Origin: Poronia punctata
Lineage: Eukaryota > Ascomycota > Sordariomycetes > Xylariales > Xylariaceae
Direction of reading: 5' to 3'
DNA: 58,230 bases
Assembly (NCBI GenBank): GCA_022579005.1
Contig: MU401681.1
Location: forward strand, 1-58,230
How positions within the stretch are numbered: position 1 is the stretch's first letter; every line of letters begins with the position of its first letter. The translations under genes and the position numbers were made by a program. Positions 1 through 10,941 of the stretch are shown here, one piece after another. Under the pieces are notes generated by a model. That model was given only the letters and a program-made list of their open reading frames with translations. It searched no databases and had not been told where the DNA came from.

Positions 1-3000
1 TAAACTTAATAAAAGCAAAGCTATTTATTTTTATAAATAGATTATTTGCTAATAATACTAACCTAAGCTTTTAAATTAGTTTTATTATTATTTTTACTAC
101 TAAATCAATTTTAAATTATAAGCAAAACAAATATAAAATTACTAGCAATATTATATACTAAAACTTAAGTAAATATAAGCATATTATTTAATTTATTTTT
201 GCTAGTAAACTATATAATATAGTTAACAAAGTTAACAGCGCTATTACTTTATATATTACTTTATACTTAATTTTTAAAGTACTTAAATTACTTTTAATTT
301 TTTTAGTACTTTATACTAATTTTAAATTGCTTTACTAGTGTTTTATAAAACTTAAAAGTATGCAAAAAAAACGCTTTATAATTAATATAATATTGCTATA
401 AAAATCTTATAAAAAAAAAAAAATTATAAAAGTATGTTAAATTAATAAAAAAAATAACCTTGCAAATTTGTTTACAAAAAAAACTTTTAACTAAGCACTT
501 AAGTCTTTTATTATAATAAATTAAATGCAAATAAAAATTAAAGCAATAGTAAATTGCTTATAAATTAAAAATAAAAGTATAAAAAAATAAAAATATAGTT
601 AAAAGAAAAATAGCAAGTATTAGAATTTTTTTTAATACCTTTAACCTTATTAACTATATTAGGACTATTAAAACGCAAATATTTTATAAATATAAATATT
701 TAGTTTTTTATATATTTGTTATAAATTATGTTAAACTTACTTTATTAAAGAAGTATACGCGCAGTGTACGTACATAGTACGTAACTAGTATGTAAAAAGT
801 ACGCGTTTTTTACGTATTAAATATATAAGGTATACGTGTTTTTCTTGTATTGCTAATAAGTTTTAATTAATTGTAAACTTTTATAGCTATATAAAACTTG
901 CTAAAAGAAGTCCTTATAATTTCTTTTTCCTTTTAATTAATTAAGTTAATATAGTACTATAAATAGTAACGTGTTATAATCATATTAACCCCTAGCCGGA
1001 CCAACATTAATTTATTATTTTTAAGCTTTTTAGCGTTATAATAATTTTTTTAAGTTTAAAAGGCTATTAAAGCGTTTATAATAAGCATTTAAAATTATTA
1101 ATATAAAGTTGTTAATATTAGGTTATTATTTGTTAATATTAAAGTATATAGTTTAAAAAAGTATTTTTTTAACTACTAAGCTTATATATTATTATAAAGC
1201 AATTATAAAAAATTTTATTAAATTATTTTAGCTTTTACTAAGTTTTAAAAATGTTTTTTAATATTATTTTTAAATAGTAAAACGTTTTTTTAGTATATAT
1301 TTGTTTTAATAATAATGTAATTACTTTATTTAAAAAACGTTTTAATATTTAAGTAAAAATAGCTTATTTAATAAATCTTTTATTTATAAAAAAAGTTATT
1401 ATATTTTTTTTTTTTAGTTAAGTTAATTTTGTTATTAAATAGTTTGATTTTTTTAAAGTAAACATAGTGTTTAAGCTATTATTTTTATTATTTTAGTAAC
1501 GTTGTTTACTAAAAGTATTATTATTATATTTTTATTTAGCACTTTAGTTTATAATATTAAATTTTATATTTTAGTTAAATTAATAGCTAGTTTAATAAGT
1601 AGTAAATATAGTTTAGCTAATTTTTTTGCTAGTAAAAACGTTGCTATTGTATTTATTAAATAAAAAGCTAATGTTTATTAAGCTAAGTTAAGTGCTAATA
1701 ATATAAATAAACTATTATTTAATAAGGTTTAGTTAAAGTTAAATATAAGAGGCCTTTATTTAATAAGTATATATTATTTATTTAATAAAGTATTTTTATA
1801 ATTTTTAGTATATAATTATAATGTTTAGTTATATAGCTTATTTACTTTTAACTTAAAAGTTTATTTATTTATTTACTAGCTTATAAAGTATAGTAAAAAG
1901 GCTAGCGTCTAGCTAGTTTATTATGTAAATAAAGTAGGCTATTGTTATTAAACGTTAAAGTATTTGTTTATAATATTTTTAAAGTATTTTATTTTTAAAT
2001 TAGTTTTAGCTTAGTTAATGTTTTAATTTTTTTTATTTTTTAAAAATTTAACTATTATAATATATTATTAAATTGTTTAGATTGTTTATATATTATTTAT
2101 AAAAAAGTGTAAAAAGTATAGGATTTTAACTGGTTAATTTTAAAGGTATTTCTTTTTAATAGTATTAGACGCTTTTTTAATTTAGAGGTTTTACTTTTTT
2201 TAAGTTGTTTTTTTTACTTATTTATATAACGTATAATTTATATTATATAAAAGAAAAAAAAAGAAAAAAAGAGAGAAAAAGAGAAAAAAAAAAAGATAAG
2301 GCTTTAAAGTATAGCTTTTTTATTATTGTAATTTTTAGTTAAAGGATTTAAAGCTATTAGACAATTTTTATTATATTGTTTAGGTTAGCTTAATTTTAAG
2401 ATTTATATGTTATAAAGATTTTATTTCTTATTTAATAGTATATAGTTATAGTATAGCTAATTAAATAGTGTTGCTAGCTATTAAAGTAATAGTATTAAAT
2501 TAGTTAGTTAAAATAAAATAAATTAGTTTAAGTTTAAAAGATAGCTATAATAGCTAGAGCTACTTTATAAAGATGCTTAAAAGCATAGTAGTTATATAAT
2601 TATATACTAACTACTAGTAAATCTTATAAATTAGTAAATAATCTATTATATTATTTAATATAATAACTAGTAAATTATTAGTTTAGTAAATAAAAATATT
2701 ATAATACTTAAAATAAAATTATAGCATATTAATATATATAATTACTAGCTATATTAAAAAATAATTAATAAAACGCTTTAAATAGTTTATATACTAATAA
2801 ATTTAATAATAATAAATAGTTTTATAAAGTTTTTAATATAAAATAAGTAAGCAAGCTTTTTATAATAAATTAATTTAGTTAATATTAAAGCTATTTAAAT
2901 TAAAATTAACTAGCTTATTATTATAAAAGTATAAAAAAACTAAGAAAATAAATTAAAACAATTTAAAATACTATAACTATTACTATAAAAGCTATAATAC

Positions 3001-3250
3001 TATAAAATAAAAGTATTATTTATAGCTATAAAATAAACTAGTATATTAGCTTATTTTAAAAAAGTATATTAAATTTAATAAGTTATAAAATAATAAAAAT
3101 TAATATAATGCCTATATAATAAAAGTTATATAGCTATAATAAAAACTACTATAAAAAAAAAGTCCTCTTATAAAAGATTTCTTTTTACTTATTTAGTATA
3201 TGCAAATTTTATAAAAAAAAGAAATTAAACCTTTTTATGCGTACATTAAT
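1..3250. other. AT-rich, gene-free tract (left), RIP-like
   Basis: Almost entirely A and T, with no reading frame of useful length on either strand. The composition changes abruptly to ordinary near 3250. Surviving C and G are not random: C is nearly always preceded by A or G, and G is nearly always followed by T or C. Such tracts in Pezizomycotina are usually transposon copies degraded by repeat-induced point mutation, but no transposase or reverse transcriptase remnant can be read here, so the origin is inferred. A small GC-containing island (CCCTAGCCGGACCAACA) survives at about 992-1008, and a CpG-bearing stretch with several TACGTA-like palindromes lies at about 750-810. GA-rich simple sequence occurs near 2250-2300. 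Confidence 0.85.
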
Positions 3251-3747
3251 TAATATATACAATTTAGCCATTTTGCTAGTTCTGACAGTACCTACTGTAC
3301 ATCTATCCCTGTCCCCTGGTCTATCTGGTCTAGAATGTCGCTATAACCAATGACCAATCACAGCACACACTCCAGACCCTCAAACATTCGACACGCTGAC
3401 GCGACGGTTCACGACAGGCTAGGTTACAGGTTTCCATCCATCCATCCATCCATCTACGTTACGTCGTGCAATATCAATTCGATCCAATTCAAATCAAATC
3501 GCCTATTCTAGGTTTCGTTTTTTTGATGCACGTAAGTCTTCTGTGCATTCTTCTAATGTTGTAGAACGTCGGAATAATTACCTTCGAGCACATTTGAGCT
3601 AGTTTTGCACTTATAGCTACAAATAAATAGCCTGCGAGCACAATCACCTCCGTCAACTACCTACCTTAGCTACGCATCGAAATCTCGAACGACTTTCCAA
3701 ACCTGGATATCTATATAGAATAGAAGAAGAATAAAGAGGAGGAAAAA
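3251..3747. other. Intergenic: upstream region of the copper transporter
   Basis: Ordinary-composition DNA between the AT-rich tract and the copper transporter start. It contains a short tandem TCCA repeat at about 3433-3454. No convincing copper-response element was found: GAGCACA and TTTGAGCT near 3590-3600 only loosely resemble the yeast TTTGCTC element. Confidence 0.6.
3433..3454. repeat. (TCCA)n microsatellite
   Basis: About five and a half copies of the tetramer TCCA in the upstream region of the copper transporter gene. Read directly from the sequence. Confidence 0.9.
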
Positions 3748-4547
3748 ATGGATCATTCGCACATGGACCACGGAGACATGGACCACGGCGGTCACGGAGG
3801 CCACGGAGGAGGAGGAGATGATATGCCAATGTGCAACATGAACGTTCGTCCTTCCCCTCCTCCCTTTTCCCCTTCCCCTTCCCCTTACTTTCTACTAACA
3901 AAGAGGTAAAATATATATAGATGCTCTTCACATGGGACACCTCAAACCTCTGCATCGTCTTCCGCCAATGGCGCATAACCAACACCGCCTCCCTATTCTT
4001 CAGTCTATTGGCAATCATGGCCATATGTGCCGGATACGAAGCATTACGCGAAGCATCTAGGAAATATGAACTTTGGCTTACCTCTTCCCAAACAAACGCC
4101 AACAACAACAGTGAGTATTTTCTCCCCCCTTCCCTTCCTTCCCCTTCCCCCCCTCCCTTTTCTCCTTCCCCTTTATTCTGATTATCATCTTTTTTGAGAT
4201 CAAACCGATCAAGATCAAGAAGAAGAAGAACAACCTGCTGAGAATACGCCATTCCTGGGAATAACAGGACGAATCAACAATAACGATTCCCTCGTTATTA
4301 TTAGTCCTAGGGCTCGTGTTCTCAAGGCTGTTTTATATGCTGTCCAGAACTTTTATGCCTTTATGATTATGTAAGGATTTCCCCCTTTCCCCCTTTTCCC
4401 CTCGTTTTCTTGTCATCTAACGAAAATAGGTTGCTATTCATGACATATAATGGCTATGTCATGATTGCCGTTGCCGTTGGGGCTGGGTTGGGATATTACC
4501 TCTTTGGTTCAAATACAAAGGTTACCAAGGAAACGGCTTGTCATTGA
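3748..4547 (+). CDS. Ctr-family copper transporter
   Basis: Predicted high-affinity copper uptake or vacuolar copper export protein (Ctr family, forms a trimeric Cu(I) pore). Exons 3748-3843, 3921-4110, 4199-4370 and 4430-4547 join in phase to 191 residues. The N-terminus carries MDHSHMDHGDMDHGG, a Met/His-rich copper-collecting segment. It is followed by MCNMNMLFTWDT and CIVFRQW at the entry to the first membrane helix, a strong match to fungal Ctr proteins. The last exon encodes MIMLLFMTYNGY, containing the MxxxM-like motif of helix 2, then GAGLG (GxxxG) of helix 3. The tail ends ETACH with a terminal Cys-His pair; a Cys-containing C-terminus is common in this family. All three introns are almost pure C/T in long stretches. 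Plasma membrane versus vacuole cannot be decided from sequence. Confidence 0.9.
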
Positions 4548-5007
4548 AATTTGAAATTTGTATGGATTATGAATTATGTCTGGATTGGGTTGGGGGGTTT
4601 TTCCCCCCCCCATCATGGGCTTAAGATGTGTGTATAGGATCGGGTTTTCTTACAATATGACAGGCACAGCTCAAGCACCAGCTCGTGGTAAGGAAGCGTT
4701 TTAGTCCAAGATTCAATGCAGGAAAAGTGAATGAACACGGCTTGTGTAACGTCTAATGACATGTCTAAACCGCCTCCGAAATTCTAAAAAAATATGATAT
4801 GCATATGTATGACGGCAAATGAAACAACTGGCTCCTTCATCGCTGTCATTCATTTCTCTCGTATATCTCGTGTTTTCGATGCAAGCAAAGGGGATCCAAT
4901 CCATCCTGGCTGCAATCTACCCCCTCCGGTGGTAAAAGCGAAGTCGGTTGGAACACGGTATCCAACCCGAGTACCTTTTGGCGCCATTTGCAACGTCTAG
5001 GGCAAGT
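4548..5007. other. Intergenic between convergent genes
   Basis: Shared 3' region of the copper transporter and the Nudix gene. It includes a T5C9 run near 4600. Reading frames crossing it show no family resemblance. Confidence 0.6.
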
Positions 5008-6867
5008 CTACATCTTCGCATCTTTAACCTCCTCCTTCGTGGCATCGACGCCAACATCATTGTTCCTCTTCTTCTCCGTTGCGAGCCGTCCTTTCCCGTT
5101 ATCCTCAAGTTCGGCAATGATCTTCTCATCGCCAAAATTCGCATTGTGCTCAAATTCGGGATCGCGTCCGTAAGCAATCCGCGCCGCGTCCACGAGGATA
5201 CGGCCCGTCATACCCCAGACGAGAAGCCTCTGTACGGCATCGTCGTCGTCATCTTCGAGAGGGTCGCGGAGTTTGGCGCGGGTTTGCGGTCGCGTGACAC
5301 GCTGGTTGTGTACGGGGACGTGGAAGTTGTGAACGCGCCAGGGATCTTCCTGCCATTTGATCCAACGACCGTCGTACCAATGTCCCGGGGGTAGGGGCGG
5401 GTCGCCGGGTTGGGGTTCCTCGTCTGTGCTGCGGAGGAAGTTGGCAAATGGTGCGGTGAACACGGCCGCTACTTCTTTGGCGTCTAGGCGTGGGATCATG
5501 GCCTCGTCCGCTGTAGGTGTAGGTTCCGACGACCCATCTTTCACGTCTGCGTGGAGGAAGGCGACGCAAGGTCGGGCTACGAGCTCGGTTTTGGCGAGAC
5601 TGCAGGGGAGAGAGCAGAGGTGCTCGATGCGGAACGGGCGAGGAATCTTCGAGTCGTCCATTGGGAGGCCTATTTCTTCCCAGGCTTCGCGGCGGGCAAT
5701 TTGATCTGAAGGCGTTGCGCAACATGCATTAGCAGAGGTCCGACTGATTTCCAACTCATACTTCCCTAGTATCACCCACTGCGCAAAGTCGTAGCAGACC
5801 ATCATCTCGGTTCTTGCTAGCTCGGCGACTAGGGTATCCGGGTCTGGGAACGGAACTTACAAGGTGTCTCCTCGAGGGTATCAGCTTTGCCGCCAGGGAA
5901 AGCTGCATGGCCTATCGTCCAGCAAAGAATCAACTGTCAGTCCCCTTCCATTCCAATGCGCGCATATCATAATCATATTGTTGGTGAGACATATGGCCGA
6001 AGCTCGCTCGTTTCACTACATGTACGCACCGGAGAAATTCCTTAAACTCGCTGCGCGCATCGTGATAACCACGCGTAGATCACCCCTCCTATCTGCGAAG
6101 AGGAGAATCAGAACGGCGGCGCGCCGGGTTAGAGGGAGGCGATCCCATGCTAGGAACGGTGGTGGTTTGTATGCGCGTAGACGGGCGATCGCGGCCTTTT
6201 GGTAAGGTTGTAAGTATGTAAACCCTCTCATATCTCATCAAACATGTTTTTTCACGCCCCGATCACTTGTATCCAGCGTCTTGAGAAGGAGGAATCATTT
6301 AGGATAAGACGCAAGTACCACACTGGCCCTATGGTTCCACTACTTGGGAAGGCGGAGTATATATTCTTCCGAGAATGGAAGAGGAAGACATCGCCAAAGG
6401 AGCGGTAGAGTCTTCTCACTCAGGATAGGCGGTGGAGCCAGCGGTGACGGGTAGAGATACATAATTGAGTTGAGACGGCGGGCGGGCGAGAGGAGATGGG
6501 CAATAAACCATGGCTCTTAAGAGTTGGGGTTGCATCCAGGTATACTCACTGCCGAGACTGCATTGAGTGGGGCCATTTCGGACGCATCCCAATAATTCGT
6601 GACCTCGTTTTCTGTACCGTTGCTGGTTCCCGAATTCTGCGGCTCAGATGGTAATTCGTGATCCGGTATATCTAACTCGAGAGCGCCGTCGGCGGAGTCC
6701 GGGGACGTGACGTCGGCGTGGTTACCGTTAGTGTCGCGGGGCACTTGGACCGTCTCTAGACCGGACAGTGGAGAGGAGGCGGATCCTGCTCCCTGGTCGA
6801 GGTTGTCGTGGGATTCTTCAGTAGAAATCGAGGCGCCGATATCGCCGTTGATGACTATCGTACTCAT
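5008..6867 (-). CDS. pcd1: Nudix hydrolase, coenzyme A diphosphatase-like (Pcd1 type)
   Basis: Likely cleaves CoA or oxidised CoA to phosphoadenosine diphosphate and phosphopantetheine; Pcd1 in yeast is peroxisomal. Proposed exons, 5' to 3' on the minus strand: 6867-6550, 6195-6030, 5911-5861 and 5705-5008, which join in phase to 410 residues. The Nudix box spans about residues 168-192: GGKADTLEETPY across a splice junction, then ARREAWEEIGL. Its spacing is slightly longer than the classic box, as in CoA-type Nudix proteins. Just upstream is AAVLILLFADRRGDL, the first strand of the fold. The first 100 residues are acidic and disordered. The first intron (354 bp, acceptor CAAAAG) is the weakest part of the model; a shorter protein starting at 6231 is possible. 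The C-terminal tail after about residue 330 is rich in D/E/K. No clear peroxisomal SKL ending (it ends DAKM). Confidence 0.82.
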
Positions 6868-7603
6868 GGTTTCGTGATTTTGGGGAAAACGATGGGTTGC
6901 AGTCTTGGGGTTTTTATTAGTTTCGAAACCAAGGGTTCTTGGTAGATCACGAGCCCAAGCCCAAACCCAAGCCCAAAGGGATTTGGACAACTAGAATTTC
7001 CCCGGCTTGGTTGAACTTGTTCGGTTCGCTATCGGTATTAGGTGACGTGCAAGCAAGTACACGCTAGCCTAACCAGTCGGATCCGTTCAATTGGGTGCGG
7101 AAAGAACGAGCGCGGGGCCGACCCCACTTGCTTATTTTGGGTACTTTGCCTAGGCAATTCCTTGTCTACCTTGTAATTGTGATGGGATTATGTTCGTGAA
7201 CTTGACCCTTGGTAATATTTTACTATCTCCCGAGTACAACATATGCCGTACAGCCTATAAGAGGCGTATATCGATGTAGCGTAGGTAAATATAGCTGTAT
7301 GGGCTCGCCGTCTAGCCCCCTTGCACCAAGCTGGAGGAATACTTAATCCTACAAATATTGAATTTCACAGAAAGGCGAATATCTACGCGTAGGTAGGTTT
7401 AGGTACAATCTGTCGTGTGACATGTTTAGCCCTTAGGTCTCGGTTGGTGAATTGTAAGGAAACAAGCACCTAAAGACCTCGTTGTGTCAAGACAAGAAGG
7501 AATATTCTACATGTCCCACGATTTGGGGTGTAATTTGTAGCCAAGAACATGAGCTTACTTATATACCCCCGTAGGGACCTGGTACCCCTTTTCCACACAT
7601 GAT
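6868..7603. other. Intergenic: Nudix promoter region
   Basis: No gene recognised. Contains the likely promoter of the minus-strand Nudix gene on its left side and the 3' end of the next minus-strand gene on its right. It includes TACCT/AGGTA-type short repeats near 7270 and 7390. Confidence 0.55.
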
Positions 7604-8971
7604 TCACTCTGTGTTACCCAGACGAATCTGACGTTTAAGGTCCTCTCTTCTCTTCTCCTTTTTTGACTCTCCCGAAGACCCAATTCCGAATCCTTGTTTT
7701 GCCTTGGAAAGGATGTTCTTGGCTTTCGGTGCCGGTGATTTGTTGCCCTGGCTTTGATTGTTGTCTATTTTGTCTAGGATGTCTTCAAATCCAGGGTAAG
7801 ATTTGTCACTCTTGTGCATCGACGAGCGGAACGAAGTACCGATGCTAGCCAGCCCTGATAGCCTCTTTTGTGGTTTGTTACTTGGCTCGTCGGGTTTATG
7901 CGCTGGCTTCGGTGAAAAGCTAGACTCGGCCGGTGACATAAATGGGGTTCCAACATATTCTTTATGGACCGGCCGCTCGTTAATGACGAGTGGAGGTGGA
8001 GGCGGGGGCCGTCGGCTAGCCCTTGGCGCCATCGATGGCGGGGCTTCCAGTTGAGTGGCTGCAAAAGAGACTCTATGAGATTTATCGGCATTGACCTTGT
8101 CATGAGGCCTAGGACGACTACGCGAATCGCCACTATGCATAGATAGTGCATGCGGGTGCCTTCGACTTGTCTGCCGGCTACCATCATCAATGCGGTCTAT
8201 GCTGCCAATGTCGGGTCCCGGTTCTCCAATTTCGCTGGGGTCAATGCCGGCTATGAAAGGACTACCAGGATCACTGTGCCGGGACCTTGCCTTTGGTCGT
8301 TGGGCTCGTGGTGCCCTAAGGAAGGGCCCATGTTTGAGTTGCTTGTTATTCTCTCTGAAATCCGAAGACGGTCTTCGGCCCTGGGTTTTGTCTTCCAGCG
8401 ATCTATCCGATCCCAGGCTAGATACCTCGTCCGCCGCAAAGCCCATTTCCCCGTCAGAGCTATCGGAAAGGGGCGACACGACGTGATTCTTCCAGCCCCC
8501 TGTTCCAGGCGTATCAATCGGACTAACAAGCTCATCACCGTCCGCCCATAGGGAAACCAGTTTAGAGTCAGGGCGCTGGGGTCGAGGAGATATCACGTCA
8601 GGGTGCTCGTGGGAGTCTCTATGCCGACGGCTTGGTATCTTGATTTGTGGTGGCCGCGCCATCGCAAAAGCCTCCTCGTCTATAGCAACTCCAAAGGTAT
8701 TCCTCTTTTGACGGCCAACGGCTTGGTTTGCAGCCGTAACGGTCCCTGTGGGGGTCTCGGGAGCGGTCCCGTCTTCAGAGTTATATATCGAGGAGGAGGA
8801 GGAGCACGGTCGTGGCGACGTTGACCCTGGCGGCGGCGGCGGTGGCAATGCCCGAGAGCTATAATGATTTACAGCCCGGGGTGGGGGGAAGTTCTGGCTT
8901 CTTGTAGGTGCCCATCCTTTCTCTCGGAGTGTGGACGTGGACTTGGTGTGAGAATCGTGGCGTTCTGACAT
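7604..8971 (-). CDS. Uncharacterised disordered protein, 455 aa
   Basis: Single-exon frame starting with MSERHDSHTKST. I do not recognise a known domain. The protein is dominated by Pro, Ser, Arg and Asp with proline runs (LPPPPPPGS at about residue 42 and RRPPPPPPL near 320), typical of an intrinsically disordered scaffold. The most ordered-looking part is the C-terminus: KNILSKAKQGFGIGSSGESK followed by KKEKRREDLKRQIRLGNTE, a basic helix that many fungal disordered proteins of this general form share. Its 5' end faces the checkpoint kinase gene across a 2-kb gap, so the two are divergently transcribed. No membrane segment or signal peptide. Possible roles include cell-polarity or signalling scaffold, but this is speculation. 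Confidence 0.75.
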   Translation of the reverse strand: MSERHDSHTKSTSTLREKGWAPTRSQNFPPPRAVNHYSSRALPPPPPPGSTSPRPCSSSSSIYNSEDGTAPETPTGTVTAANQAVGRQKRNTFGVAIDEEAFAMARPPQIKIPSRRHRDSHEHPDVISPRPQRPDSKLVSLWADGDELVSPIDTPGTGGWKNHVVSPLSDSSDGEMGFAADEVSSLGSDRSLEDKTQGRRPSSDFRENNKQLKHGPFLRAPRAQRPKARSRHSDPGSPFIAGIDPSEIGEPGPDIGSIDRIDDGSRQTSRRHPHALSMHSGDSRSRPRPHDKVNADKSHRVSFAATQLEAPPSMAPRASRRPPPPPPLVINERPVHKEYVGTPFMSPAESSFSPKPAHKPDEPSNKPQKRLSGLASIGTSFRSSMHKSDKSYPGFEDILDKIDNNQSQGNKSPAPKAKNILSKAKQGFGIGSSGESKKEKRREDLKRQIRLGNTE

Positions 8972-10941
8972 GTTATGCTGCGAAGTAATGATTTGACGGA
9001 CACGTCGCTTCAGACAATTTGTTGACTTATAGGCTATGAGTAGGAGTGAGTCTGTCCGGCAGGACGTATCAGGGCAGTCGACTTCCCTCGATCAGTGACA
9101 AAGGAGCGTCGGATCACTACGAAACAAATAAGAAAATCGCTTTCACGTTGTGGTTGCTGGCCCATGCCCGGATTCTTTGTCAAAATCTAAACATCAAAGA
9201 AGGCCACGGGCAGCAGCAGCATCTCTCCTGAACTGCATCTTTCCTTTACTACGCTGGTGGTCATGATACGTATCAATTTTCGATCAGTCGTTTCCATTTT
9301 GTGACGGGCCAGGATGAGATTATCATGGATCAGGGTCTCGTAGAACCACACGGATTCGCGAAGTTCGTTTGAAAAGTGCAAATGCGGCTGCACTCTAAGA
9401 CCGAGTACTTGTCACCCCATCCTCCTTGCAAGTCTGGTTGAAACACGGCTGGCTCGAAGTTGACGAAAGGTGCAAGCGATTATAGCCAGGATCTTGACGA
9501 TGGGTAAAATAGTCCCAAGTGAAGGCTGATCAGAGCGGTTATTGCTAAACAAACGGGGCATTAGGTATGCTGCAGGTGACGGAGCACAGAAGGTACCTCG
9601 TGATTGATCGACCTCTCGTAACCAGGTGCTTCATGTCATACTCTGTACCACTCGGTATAAATTATAATAACGTCAGAAATACACGTTAGAATAGAAGAAA
9701 GCACTTTGTTGCCATTTCGTCCCATGTGTTAGTAGGTATAGTCCGTGATCGAAGGGACCAAGGCCATAGAGAGACATCGGACACATATGGTTGTCTCTGA
9801 GGGCGCCGACGAGGATAACTGAAGGAGGAGCTGTTTGTCTGCAGTACTTACCTAATAGGCATGTCAGGTAGGTACATAGGTACATACGCGTAATTAGTAA
9901 TATGTAAGCCCTGCCAAGTTGGAATAAACTTCTCATTTTGTAAAACCCGAACGCGCTTGTTGCGGAAGAATCTGTCGAGGTGGCTTATTATGAGTACCTA
10001 GTAGTAGGTACTTTTAAGTTTTAGCCTTGGCCGCTCAGTTTTTAGTGATGTCAGTTCAAGTTTGCTATTTCTACTAATCGCGCAGTAGTGTATGTACGTG
10101 TTTGTTTGATACTGGCAATATAATTCCATGCCGTAACTTGATGAGGACGACAGATACATGTGGGAGGGTTAGCACTGCCTACCTACCCGTACCAGATCAA
10201 TCATCACGCTCTGGGTGTCTGGATGGATCTTGGTTCAATTCGATGAATGTGGCTCGTGATCATAGGCGGTGCGCGAACTGCGGTTAGTCAATGCGCCTCG
10301 TGGGTTTCGATCCTGGACATGAGAACGGGGCCTCCTGGCCCTAAAAGTGGCCCTGATGCAAGTCCATTTGCCTTTGGACGGGGTCCTACAGGTATTTGTC
10401 TCCTACGCTCATATATAACGTGCAGGGTCGAATGGATAGTGGTCATCACTCTGGATGTCCCGTACGTAATCCCGCCAAGTACCCATAATAATGTCTACGG
10501 ACCGGGGAAGCCAAAGCGACAGGGGGGGTCTCATACTGTCAAAAACTCCACACTCTCGCTAGGCAGCTCACTCCCTCGATTACTCAATCTCGTTGGTTTT
10601 CTATTCTGCTCTTCGAGGTTACCTATCTCTAACCTAGATAACCTGGCATTTTGTCCCAAATATTGTAGAACTTGGTATCCATTTTCCTTGTTCTATAGCT
10701 AAGATTCTCTTATATCCTTCGCGTCATCCAATATCTATCCATCTTTGCCTGTACTTAACCTACCTAAGACGGACATACGGGCACATCCCAGTGGCTGCAT
10801 ATCCGCGTATTTACGAGCTCCCTGCCTAAACTCCCTAGTGCAAATAAACTTTTGGATTACATTTCTGTCATACCGGTCACACACTCCGCAGGCATCAGTC
10901 CTCGGTAATAGCCATACGGACAACGTCGTCCGGAAGGGAAG
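8972..10941. other. Intergenic, about 2 kb, between divergent genes
   Basis: No gene supported. The small frames here (for example 9673-9936 minus and 10247-10702 plus) lack recognisable domains or plausible exon structure. The region must contain promoters for the 455-residue protein gene and the checkpoint kinase. It contains GTAGGTA/TACCTAC words, for example at 9868-9874. Confidence 0.55.

Noticed and set aside
3653..4252. 199-codon minus-strand frame opposite the copper transporter
   Set aside because: It is the antisense of the Ctr gene and stays open only because of C/T-rich introns; composition is Glu/Gly/Lys runs with no family features.
10247..10702. 151-codon plus-strand frame, and a tRNA-like B-box near 10305-10315
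   Set aside because: The frame has no family features. The GGGTTTCGATCC stretch lacks a matching A-box and acceptor stem, so it is not called as a tRNA.
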